DNA of 7,818 nt from an uncultured Chloroflexota bacterium (GTDB lineage Bacteria; Chloroflexota; Dehalococcoidia; Lucifugimonadales; CAJWER01), in contig CAJWER010000135.1 of NCBI GenBank assembly GCA_913030785.1, forward strand, positions 1-7,818. Reading direction: 5' to 3'. Shown here piece by piece: positions 1 through 5,373 of the stretch; positions within the stretch are counted from its first letter, which is position 1, and every line of letters begins with the position of its first letter. The position numbers were made by a program, and so were the translations under genes. The notes beneath the pieces were generated by a model that was not told where the DNA came from, searched no databases, and saw only the letters and a list, made by a program, of their open reading frames with translations.

Positions 1-223
1 CCGCCATCGTCGGCTTGAATGCCAGTATCGCGTGCGCACGGTTGGTCTGCACGCGAGTTCCCTCCGGCTGACCAATCAGGTCGTCGTGGCCGAAGTTGCC
101 GAGATGGGTGTGGAAGCTCTTCCCACCCTCCAGCTTGAACATGTAGCGCCGACCCTTCCGGTCGAACACGAGGGCATGGTCGCCTTCTTGAAATATGTGT
201 CTGGAGGGGGCTTCCTGGCTCAT
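1..223 (-). CDS. trmI: tRNA (adenine-N1)-methyltransferase TrmI, N-terminal part (runs off the window)
   Basis: The ATG at 223-221 opens a frame of 74 codons that continues past the window edge. The product contains FQEGDHALVFDRKGRRYMF (about residues 11-29), then FHTHLGNFGHDDLIGQPEGT and ends in LAFKPTMA. This matches the small N-terminal domain of TrmI/GCD14-type enzymes, which typically read DxKGRRxxxxL, FHTHRGxIxHDDLIG and LxLRPTLADYV. TrmI makes 1-methyladenosine at position 58 of the tRNA T-loop with S-adenosylmethionine; the Rossmann methyltransferase domain lies outside the window, so catalysis cannot be checked. An AGAGG about 10 nt upstream supports the start, and no ATG or GTG occurs in frame further upstream within the short gap. 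The gene starts 37 nt after the peroxiredoxin stop on the same strand, so the two may be co-transcribed. Recognition of the N-terminal domain is fairly firm. Confidence 0.8.
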   Translation of the reverse strand, partial: MSQEAPSRHIFQEGDHALVFDRKGRRYMFKLEGGKSFHTHLGNFGHDDLIGQPEGTRVQTNRAHAILAFKPTMA

Positions 224-260
224 TGGGGCAGAGCCTCTTGCGGGCGGTTCTGGGTCTTGA

Positions 261-770
261 TTAATAACATGTGCGGTCGATCTCCGTGAGTATGGATGGG
301 ACGCTCAGGTCTGATTCGGTCTCCCCTTGGCCGGTGGGTCCGGGCTGCCTCACACTAGTATACCGTTGAGCAAACTGTACGATGCCCTTCTTGTCGATGA
401 TCACGACGGACCTGAAGGGTGCGCCGTTCTCCTCGTTGAACAACCCGTAACTCCTAGTCATGGCGCCGTGGGGATGGAAGTCACTCAGGAGCCTGATTGG
501 ATAGGAGTTGGAGGGGCCCAGCGACAGGTTGTAGGCCGCCAGTGTTGCTCTTGAGTCACAGCTTACACCCAGTACCTGGGTGTCTTTCTTCGCGAACTCC
601 AAGTTGTAATCTCGAAATTCGGAGATTTGGCTGGTTCAGTTGTCTGTGAAAGCAAAAACGAAGAACGATAGGACGACGTTTTGAATGTCCCTGTACCGTT
701 CGAGCGAAACCAACCGCCGGTTGTGATCGGTGAGAGTGAAGTCGGGGGCGGGCTGGCCTACCTCAATCAT
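261..770 (-). CDS. AhpE-type peroxiredoxin, probable selenoprotein (in-frame UGA at the peroxidatic Cys position)
   Basis: Read with UGA as selenocysteine, the frame gives 169 residues from ATG 770-768 to TAA 263-261. It matches AhpE/1-Cys peroxiredoxins along its length: VGQPAPDFTLTDHN (4-17), VVLSFF (32-37), AFTDNUTSQISEFRD (40-54), LLSDFHPHGAMTRSYGLFNE (94-113) and APFRSVVIIDKKGIVQFA (117-134). From memory, Mycobacterium tuberculosis AhpE has its peroxidatic cysteine at residue 45, exactly where this gene has TGA. Thr42 of the active site is kept and R120 fits the conserved active-site arginine; the usual Pro of P-x3-T-x2-C is Val38. C71 and C168 are the only other cysteines. The family reduces hydroperoxides in the cytoplasm; a selenolate would replace the catalytic thiolate. 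TAGGAG, 8 nt before the ATG, makes this start strong, so the coding region begins well upstream of the TGA. A caller treating TGA as stop would report either a 44-residue peptide or a 113-residue fragment starting at a TTG, lacking the active site. Alternatives are a point-mutated pseudogene or a sequencing error, but the exact position and the hairpin after it argue against both. Confidence 0.85.
599..630 (-). promoter_or_regulatory. Candidate bacterial SECIS stem-loop downstream of the UGA
   Basis: On the mRNA the arms AAUCUC (627-622) and GAGAUU (613-608) pair perfectly around the 8-nt loop CGAAUUUC (621-614). A lower helix of CCA (630-628) with UGG (601-599) can extend it across an asymmetric bulge. 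The loop has G as its second base, and this G is 16 nt after the UGA. Bacterial SECIS elements lie in the coding region just 3' of UGA, have a small apical loop with an early G, and bind SelB. As I recall, the usual UGA-to-loop distance is about 16-37 nt, so this is at the short end. Pairing was done by eye without an energy calculation. Confidence 0.65.
636..638 (-). other. In-frame UGA, predicted selenocysteine codon (Sec45)
   Basis: TGA is the only interruption in the 169-codon peroxiredoxin frame. It falls between N44 and T46 in the segment F-T-D-N-UGA-T-S, aligned with F-T-x-x-C-T of AhpE-type peroxiredoxins. Homology continues in the same frame on both sides, with no frameshift. UGA terminates gcvPA, gcvT and the aminotransferase in this window, so it is not generally reassigned. 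Confidence 0.85.
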
Positions 771-778
771 GTTGTGGG

Positions 779-784
779 CTCCTA
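779..784 (-). promoter_or_regulatory. Shine-Dalgarno sequence of the selenoprotein peroxiredoxin
   Basis: TAGGAG on the minus strand lies 8 nt before the ATG at 770. It matters because it fixes the start 44 codons upstream of the in-frame UGA. Confidence 0.8.
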
Positions 785-800
785 GGTTGCGTCTGACTCA

Positions 801-854
801 CCCTCACCTCTGTCCTCTCCCTACTCCCCCGGTGGGAGAAGGCTAGGATGAGGG
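801..854. repeat. Degenerate inverted repeat (REP/MITE-like or terminator-like) between gcvPB and the peroxiredoxin gene
   Basis: The outer arms CCCTCA (801-806) and TGAGGG (849-854) and the inner arms CTCCC (824-828) and GGGAG (834-838) are complementary. The inner arms enclose a 5-nt loop. The stretch between the arms is pyrimidine-rich on the left and purine-rich on the right but pairs only partly, and the arms differ by about 7 nt in length. No run of U follows on the minus strand, so it is not a classical intrinsic terminator. It fills about half of the 99-nt gap and looks like a decayed copy of a short interspersed palindromic element. Whether other copies exist cannot be seen from one window. 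Confidence 0.5.
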
Positions 855-869
855 AGTCTCTACGCCAAA

Positions 870-2348
870 CTACTCGGCAGACGGACGCCAACGGAGGTCG
901 GGCTTGCGCGCTGCGCGGGCCTCATCAAGACGGGTGTTTGGCGTGTCATGGGGCGCGCCATGCAGCAACTCCGGGTTTTCTTGTGCCTCTCGGGCGATGG
1001 TCTTCATCACTCCAATGAAGTGGTCCAGCGTCTCCCTCGATTCGGTCTCGGTCGGCTCGATCATCAGCGCCTCTTCCACGATTAGCGGGAAGTACATCGT
1101 TGGGGGGTGGATGCCGTAGTCGATCAGGCGTTTGGCGACGTCCAGGGCATCGACGCCGTATTGGCGCTTGAGGCTCTTTGCGGACAGTACGACCTCGTGC
1201 ATGCAGGTCCGGTCGTAGGGCAGATCGTAGTCGTCTTTCAATTGGCTCTGGATGTAGTTGGCGTTGATCACCGCGTCTTCACTGATCGCCGCAACACCTT
1301 CCTTGCCCAGGGACCGAATATACGAATAGGCGCGGACAAGTGCGCCGAAGTTACCGTGGAATGCCCCCATTTTGCCAATGGACTTGGCCGGCTTTGCGAG
1401 CGTGTAGCTCTCAACGCCTTCACTGTCTTCCAGGCGCTCGACAACCGGATCAGGCAGGAATGGAAGCAGTCTTGGCCCTACCATCACCGCGCCGGCGCCA
1501 GGGCCGCCACCGCCGTGTGGCTGTGTGAATGTCTTGTGGAGGTTAGAGTGGACGACGTCGAATCCCAGGTCGCCGGGTCTGACCCGACCGAGCAGTGCAT
1601 TCAGGTTCGCTCCATCGCCGTAGACGATGCCACCGGCGTCCCGGACGATGCGTATCACTTCCAGGATATTGGTGTCGAACAGGCCCAGCGTGCTCGGCTG
1701 GGTGAGCATGAAGCCGGCGAGGTTCTCGCCCACTGCTGCTCTCAGGGCGTCCATGTCAGTGTTGCCGCTAGAGTTGGAAGGCAGTGTGATCACGTCGAAT
1801 CCCGCCATGGATGCCGAGGCGGGATTCGTGCCATGGGCGCTGTCTGGGATCAATACCTGCGTGCGGTTGGTGTCGCCGCGATCGAGGTGATACGCCCTGG
1901 TCATCAGCATGCCGGCCAGTTCGCCTTCGGCGCCAGCCATGGGGGCCAGGCTCGTGCCGAATAGACCCGTGATCTCGGCCATGTAGCGCTGGAGCCGGTG
2001 GACCAGCTTCAGTGCCCCCTGAACCGTCTCCTCGGGCTGGTTCGGATGGATCTCCGACATGCCCGGCAGGCCAGCCATCTCGTCGTTTACCTTGGGGTTG
2101 TACTTCATAGTACAACTCCCCAGCGGGTAGAAATTGTGGTCGATGGAGAAGTTGAACTGGCTCATCTGCGAGAAGTAGCGGACGATCTCAGACTCGCTCA
2201 CTTCAGGCATGTCCAGATCGTTCCTGAGCATTCCAGAGGGTGGTGGTGCCTGGACTGGGACGTCCAATGGAGTGAAGCTGGACCCTACGCGGCCCGAAAC
2301 GCTGCGATCCATCAAAAGTAGACGCCGGTGGTCGTTTGTGTCGGTCAC
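870..2348 (-). CDS. gcvPB: Glycine dehydrogenase (decarboxylating) subunit 2, PLP-binding P-protein half
   Basis: This 492-residue protein is the C-terminal, PLP-carrying subunit of a split glycine decarboxylase (P-protein). With subunit 1 it decarboxylates glycine and passes the aminomethyl group to the lipoyl arm of GcvH. Family landmarks are FYPLGSCTMKYNPK (73-86), PMAGAEGELAG (136-146), the His-containing DSAHGTNPASA (169-179), GDGANLNAL (244-252) and HSNLHKTFTQPHGGGG (267-282), where K272 is the expected Schiff-base lysine. GIHPPTMYFP (412-421) and MIEPTETES (429-437) are the usual C-terminal motifs. The usual Tyr before D-G-A-N appears as Gly244. Length is slightly above the common 470-490. 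The start is a GTG whose GTGA overlaps the gcvPA stop by 4 nt, indicating translational coupling. The N-terminal HRRLLLMDRSVSGRVGS resembles the LIFERSxxGRxG opening of the family, supporting GTG over the internal ATG at codon 13. It ends with TAG at 872-870. Confidence 0.97.
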   Translation of the reverse strand: MTDTNDHRRLLLMDRSVSGRVGSSFTPLDVPVQAPPPSGMLRNDLDMPEVSESEIVRYFSQMSQFNFSIDHNFYPLGSCTMKYNPKVNDEMAGLPGMSEIHPNQPEETVQGALKLVHRLQRYMAEITGLFGTSLAPMAGAEGELAGMLMTRAYHLDRGDTNRTQVLIPDSAHGTNPASASMAGFDVITLPSNSSGNTDMDALRAAVGENLAGFMLTQPSTLGLFDTNILEVIRIVRDAGGIVYGDGANLNALLGRVRPGDLGFDVVHSNLHKTFTQPHGGGGPGAGAVMVGPRLLPFLPDPVVERLEDSEGVESYTLAKPAKSIGKMGAFHGNFGALVRAYSYIRSLGKEGVAAISEDAVINANYIQSQLKDDYDLPYDRTCMHEVVLSAKSLKRQYGVDALDVAKRLIDYGIHPPTMYFPLIVEEALMIEPTETESRETLDHFIGVMKTIAREAQENPELLHGAPHDTPNTRLDEARAARKPDLRWRPSAE

Positions 2349-3676
2349 TTCGCGCCCCCGATGTCCGATAGTGCCCCCGTCAGATTCTCGATCTCCTCGC
2401 GGGTGTTTACCTCGGTGCAGCAGAACAGCATCCCGTTGGGTACCTGGTCGCTGACGTCGAGGCCGCCGATGATCTTGCGTTCAAGTAGCCGCCGGTTGAT
2501 CTCGGCAGGTTCAATCGGGCATTGCACCACGAACTCGCGGAAGAAGGTGTTTTGCAGTGGCAGCGAGTAGCCCGGAATGTTTTCGATCAGTGAGGCGGCG
2601 TAGTGTGCCTTGTGGTAGCACAACTCAGCTACGTGCCGCAGTCCCCGTCGGCCCTGGGCGGCCATATATACGGTGGACATGAGTGCAATGAGCCCGACGG
2701 ACGTGCAGATATTGGACGTCGCCCGCTCGCGCCTGATGTGCTGCTCACGGGTTTGCAGCGTGAGGACGTATCCCTCTCGACCCTGGGTGTCGACGGTTTT
2801 GCCGACGATGCGTCCAGGCATTTGACGGATGTACTTCTGCTTGCAGGCGAAGAGGCCGACGTAGGGTCCACCATAGGTCGGCGGGATGCCCAGTGTCTGG
2901 CCCTCGCCAACGACGATGTCCGCGTCGTATTCCGCGGGAGGCTTAAACATGCCCAGCGACATCGGGTCGGCAGAGACCACCAGGAGGGCTCCGCTGGCGT
3001 GGGCTTGCTTCGAAAGTGCTTCCATGTCCTCCATTTGTCCGAGGAATCCTGGCTGCTGAACAATCAGGCAGGCAGTGTCGTCTGACAGGTCGAGGCTGTC
3101 CGGTGCCACGCTGTAGATGTCGAGGCCGGGGGCCTGGGTGTAGGTCTCGATAACGCGCCGGAGGGCCGGAGATACCGTGTCCAATAAGGCGATTCGACTA
3201 CGCTTCGTGGTCCGTGCCGCCATCAGCGTGGCCTCGGCTAGCGAGGTTGACCCGTCGTACATACCCGCGTTTGCCACATCCATACCGGTTAGCTGACAGA
3301 CCAACGACTGGAACTCGTAGTGGGCCTGAAGAGTGCCCTGGGCCACCTCTGGCTGGTAGGGCGTGTACGCCGTCATGAACTCGCTGCGACCGGCAAGTTG
3401 CCGGACGATCGCGGGCACGAAGTGGCGATACGACCCCGCTCCAAGGAAGCAGGCGTAGTCGCCTGGTGTCGCGTTTTCCGCGGCCATCGCCTCAACGTCG
3501 TGTCTTAGCTCGAACTCGGACAGCGGAGACGGAAGATCGAGGACGGGATCGCGGAGGTGAGCCGGGATGTCCTCAAAAAGCTCGGCTACGGAGTCGACCC
3601 CTATGGAGTCGAGCATGGCCCGGCGGTCTGCGTCGGTGTTGGGGCTGTACGGGGATGTGAACTCGGTTGATTCCAT
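2345..3676 (-). CDS. gcvPA: Glycine dehydrogenase (decarboxylating) subunit 1, N-terminal P-protein half
   Basis: The 443-residue product is the alpha half of the two-subunit P-protein found in Firmicutes, Thermus, Chloroflexota and archaea; it pairs with GcvPB in a cytoplasmic heterotetramer. Diagnostic segments are YSPNTDADRRAML (10-22), FLGAGSYRHFVPAIV (77-91), AYTPYQPEVAQGTLQAHYEF (103-122), GMYDGSTSLAEA (138-149), VVGEGQTLGIPPTYGGP (255-271), GRIVGKTVDTQGREGYVLTL (288-307) and REQHIRRERATSNICTS (310-326). This subunit has no PLP lysine, as expected. The length is typical. The ATG at 3676 lies 9 nt after the gcvH stop. The nearest Shine-Dalgarno, GGAGG, is inside the end of gcvH, 14 nt away, and is locked in a hairpin, so initiation probably relies on ribosomes finishing gcvH. 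The TGA stop overlaps the gcvPB GTG. Confidence 0.97.
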   Translation of the reverse strand: MESTEFTSPYSPNTDADRRAMLDSIGVDSVAELFEDIPAHLRDPVLDLPSPLSEFELRHDVEAMAAENATPGDYACFLGAGSYRHFVPAIVRQLAGRSEFMTAYTPYQPEVAQGTLQAHYEFQSLVCQLTGMDVANAGMYDGSTSLAEATLMAARTTKRSRIALLDTVSPALRRVIETYTQAPGLDIYSVAPDSLDLSDDTACLIVQQPGFLGQMEDMEALSKQAHASGALLVVSADPMSLGMFKPPAEYDADIVVGEGQTLGIPPTYGGPYVGLFACKQKYIRQMPGRIVGKTVDTQGREGYVLTLQTREQHIRRERATSNICTSVGLIALMSTVYMAAQGRRGLRHVAELCYHKAHYAASLIENIPGYSLPLQNTFFREFVVQCPIEPAEINRRLLERKIIGGLDVSDQVPNGMLFCCTEVNTREEIENLTGALSDIGGAK

Positions 3677-3678
3677 GT

Positions 3679-3695
3679 GGAGGGCTTAGCCCTCC
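3679..3695 (-). promoter_or_regulatory. Perfect hairpin at the gcvH-gcvPA junction with the gcvH stop codon as its loop
   Basis: The mRNA reads GGAGGGC-UAA-GCCCUCC, a perfect 7-bp GC-rich stem with a 3-nt loop. The loop is exactly the gcvH stop codon. The 5' arm contains the only good Shine-Dalgarno sequence (GGAGG) near the gcvPA ATG, and the 3' arm lies 2 nt before that ATG. A folded stem would hide the ribosome site, and a ribosome terminating on gcvH would open it. No U-tract follows, so it is not a classical terminator. Confidence 0.6.
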
Positions 3696-4075
3696 GCCGC
3701 CAGGAGCGCTTCGTATTCGGCAGCGCTCATCAGATTATCCATCTCACCCGGGTCGCTCGGTTCGATCTTGACGAGCCAGCCGGCTTCGTACGGGCTGTCG
3801 TTTACTGTTTCCGGAGCATCGGTGACTGCCTGGTTGCTCTCAACCACGCGGCCGCCGATCGGTGTGTACAGATCGGAGACTGCTTTGACCGACTCTATTT
3901 CGCCGAGTTTGTTGAACTGTTTGATCTCCATGCCGGGCTCGGGCAGCTCGATGAAGACGATATCGCCCAGGCTCTCAGCAGCGAACTCGGTGATGCCCAC
4001 CACTGCCATGCCGTCGGCTTCGAGGCGTACCCAGTCGTGCTCTTTGTAGTACTTGAGGTTATCGGGAACGTTCAT
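3686..4075 (-). CDS. gcvH: Glycine cleavage system H protein (lipoyl carrier)
   Basis: The 129-residue protein is a complete H protein of normal length. It carries the aminomethyl group on a lipoyl lysine between the P, T and L proteins. The lipoylation motif GEIESVKAVSDLYTPIGG spans 58-75 with K64 as the modified lysine. YKEHDWVRLEADGMAVVGITEFA (10-32) and LGDIVFIELPEPG (36-48) form the usual first half of the barrel, and ETVNDSPYEAGWLVKIEPSD (89-108) is the conserved C-terminal segment. The start ATG overlaps the gcvT stop as ATGA, and the TAA stop lies in the hairpin before gcvPA. Lipoylation enzymes are not in the window. Confidence 0.98.
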   Translation of the reverse strand: MNVPDNLKYYKEHDWVRLEADGMAVVGITEFAAESLGDIVFIELPEPGMEIKQFNKLGEIESVKAVSDLYTPIGGRVVESNQAVTDAPETVNDSPYEAGWLVKIEPSDPGEMDNLMSAAEYEALLAAEG

Positions 4076-5169
4076 TCGCTCTTTCTCCGTGAGTAGAACG
4101 GGAGGGGCACTATTTCGGCCTCGATCAAGCGCCCTCGCACGTCGATTTGTAGCCGTGTGCCCCCGTCCGAAAGGCAGGTTGGAACATAGCCCATGCCTAT
4201 GTTCATGTCAAGGGTCGGGGAGACACTACCACTGGTCACTTCGCCTATGTGGTCGGGGCCGTTCATGATGTGGTGTCCATGTCGCGCAATGCCCCTGCCT
4301 CGCATGACAAAGCCCACCAGGGAGCGCTCAGGGCCCGCGTCCCGGATCTGTTGCAGGGCATCGCCGGCGACGTAGTCATCACGGTCGGGGTCCACGAACC
4401 GGCCAAGGCCGGCCTCGTAGGGGTTGGTGGTGGCGTCGATGTCGTTGCCGTGCAGGGGCAGGCCGGCTTCGAGCCTGAGGACGTCTCGGGAGCCGAGGCC
4501 GCAGGGCGTCGCGCCTCGCTTGGTAAGGGCATCCCAAAGGGTGACCGCAGAAGCCGACGGTAGCATGACTTCGAAGCCGTCCTCGCCGGTGTACCCTGTG
4601 CGGGCGAGGAGTGCATCCGTCCCCAGCAGGGGAGCTTCTACTATGCGGAATGGCCTCACCTTCGACAGTTCATGCGTTGTTAATGAGTCGAGCATTTCCA
4701 CGGCGCGGGGACCCTGCACGGCGATCATGGCGAGGTAGTCTGTTATGACGCTCATGGTCACGCCACTGTTGGGCGACCACTTCTTGAGCCAGTCGATGAC
4801 CTCGTCGGCGTTCCCTGCGTTGGGTACCAGCAGGTAGCGTTCCTCGTCCAGTCTGTAGACGATGGCATCGTCGATGATCCCACCCTGTGGGTTGCAGATC
4901 ACTCCGTAACGCGCCCGGCCGATCCTGAGCTTCGGCACGTCTGAGCTGAGGATTCTGTTCAGGAATTCGGCGGCTCCCGGCCCGGTGAATTCGATACGCC
5001 CCATGTGCGAGACGTCGAACATGCCTGCGTTGCTCCGGACTGCCTTGGCCTCCGCGAGAATGCTCTCGTATTGGATGGGCATATCCCACCCGCCGAAGGG
5101 TGCCATCTTGGCTCCCAGTTCCAGGTGCTTTTCATGTAATGGTGTTTGTCGCAGGTCGATTTCTTCCAT
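4072..5169 (-). CDS. gcvT: Aminomethyltransferase, glycine cleavage T protein
   Basis: This 365-residue enzyme transfers the methylene group from aminomethyl-H-protein to tetrahydrofolate and releases ammonia. Recognisable segments are LRQTPLHEKHLELGAKMAPF (6-25), GGWDMPIQY (26-34), GMFDVSHMGRIEF (49-61), NPQGGIIDDAIVYR (93-106), ARTGYTGEDGFEVM (189-202), GLGSRDVLRLEAGLPLHGND (224-243) and TSGSVSPTLDMNIGMGYV (312-329). The D100-D101 pair contains the conserved catalytic aspartate. Length and ending are normal. The ATG is the first usable start after an in-frame TAG 15 nt upstream; its ribosome site is weak (AGG about 10 nt away). It is the first gene of the gcv block. The 140 nt before it hold the LLM relic and no convincing promoter or glycine riboswitch, so the block may be read from the LLM promoter. 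Confidence 0.97.
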   Translation of the reverse strand: MEEIDLRQTPLHEKHLELGAKMAPFGGWDMPIQYESILAEAKAVRSNAGMFDVSHMGRIEFTGPGAAEFLNRILSSDVPKLRIGRARYGVICNPQGGIIDDAIVYRLDEERYLLVPNAGNADEVIDWLKKWSPNSGVTMSVITDYLAMIAVQGPRAVEMLDSLTTHELSKVRPFRIVEAPLLGTDALLARTGYTGEDGFEVMLPSASAVTLWDALTKRGATPCGLGSRDVLRLEAGLPLHGNDIDATTNPYEAGLGRFVDPDRDDYVAGDALQQIRDAGPERSLVGFVMRGRGIARHGHHIMNGPDHIGEVTSGSVSPTLDMNIGMGYVPTCLSDGGTRLQIDVRGRLIEAEIVPLPFYSRRKSE

Positions 5170-5248
5170 TTCGCTTATTGCCTAGTGGGGCGCGAGATTT
5201 TCGAGTACCAGGCCAATAGCAGCGATCTTGTTGTGTGTAGGCATCGTC

Positions 5249-5333
5249 CTATGCTTTCCCGGCCACTTCAGCGAATGTACGTGTTGCGGAGATGTGCTGT
5301 TCGACGCTATTAAGCCCCGAGTCCTTGGTAATT
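5249..5333 (-). pseudogene. Relic 3' end of a second LLM-class oxidoreductase gene
   Basis: In a frame shifted from the intact LLM gene, this stretch encodes ITKDSGLNSVEQHISATRTF and then AEVAGKA before TAG at 5251-5249. That parallels the LLM C-terminus NTMGAGFTSVQQHISAIRDF-A residue for residue. The relic has no start of its own and overlaps the last 24 nt of the LLM gene. It therefore appears to be what remains of a tandem paralogue after its body was deleted, leaving the two 3' ends fused out of frame. Confidence 0.75.
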
Positions 5334-5373
5334 AGCGAAATCACGTATTGCGGAGATGTGCTGTTGGACGCTA
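5270..5373. repeat. Pair of imperfect direct repeats (40 bp each, 64-bp offset)
   Basis: Copy 1 is 5270-5309 and copy 2 is 5334-5373. They match at 35 of 40 positions by hand count, including 29 of 31 in the core that contains TTGCGGAGATGTGCTGTT. Weaker similarity continues on the high-coordinate side, as expected of diverged paralogous coding sequence. Copy 2 encodes the intact LLM C-terminal region and copy 1 the relic; the 64-bp offset is not a multiple of three, hence the different frames. Confidence 0.85.

Noticed and set aside
261..602. Peroxiredoxin starting at TTG as a 113-residue protein
   Set aside because: It would lack the first strand, the active-site motif and the catalytic residue, and the real ribosome site and ATG lie upstream with homology continuing through the UGA.
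636..638. UGA read as Trp or Gly through an alternative genetic code
   Set aside because: UGA is used as terminator of gcvPA, gcvT and the aminotransferase, and Trp is encoded by TGG in these genes.
1107..1964. 285-codon plus-strand ORF
   Set aside because: It is antisense to gcvPB, whose conserved motifs cover the same bases. Long antisense frames are expected from the codon bias of GC-rich genes.
5182..5244. 20-codon minus-strand ORF (MPTHNKIAAIGLVLENLAPH) ending at a TAG in frame with gcvT
   Set aside because: No family resemblance, poor ribosome-site spacing, and T proteins normally begin at LRQTPL, so neither a leader peptide nor a gcvT extension can be supported.
5170..5309. Glycine riboswitch upstream of gcvT
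   Set aside because: The space is short and mostly relic coding sequence, and I found no tandem aptamer-like conserved core on the minus strand.
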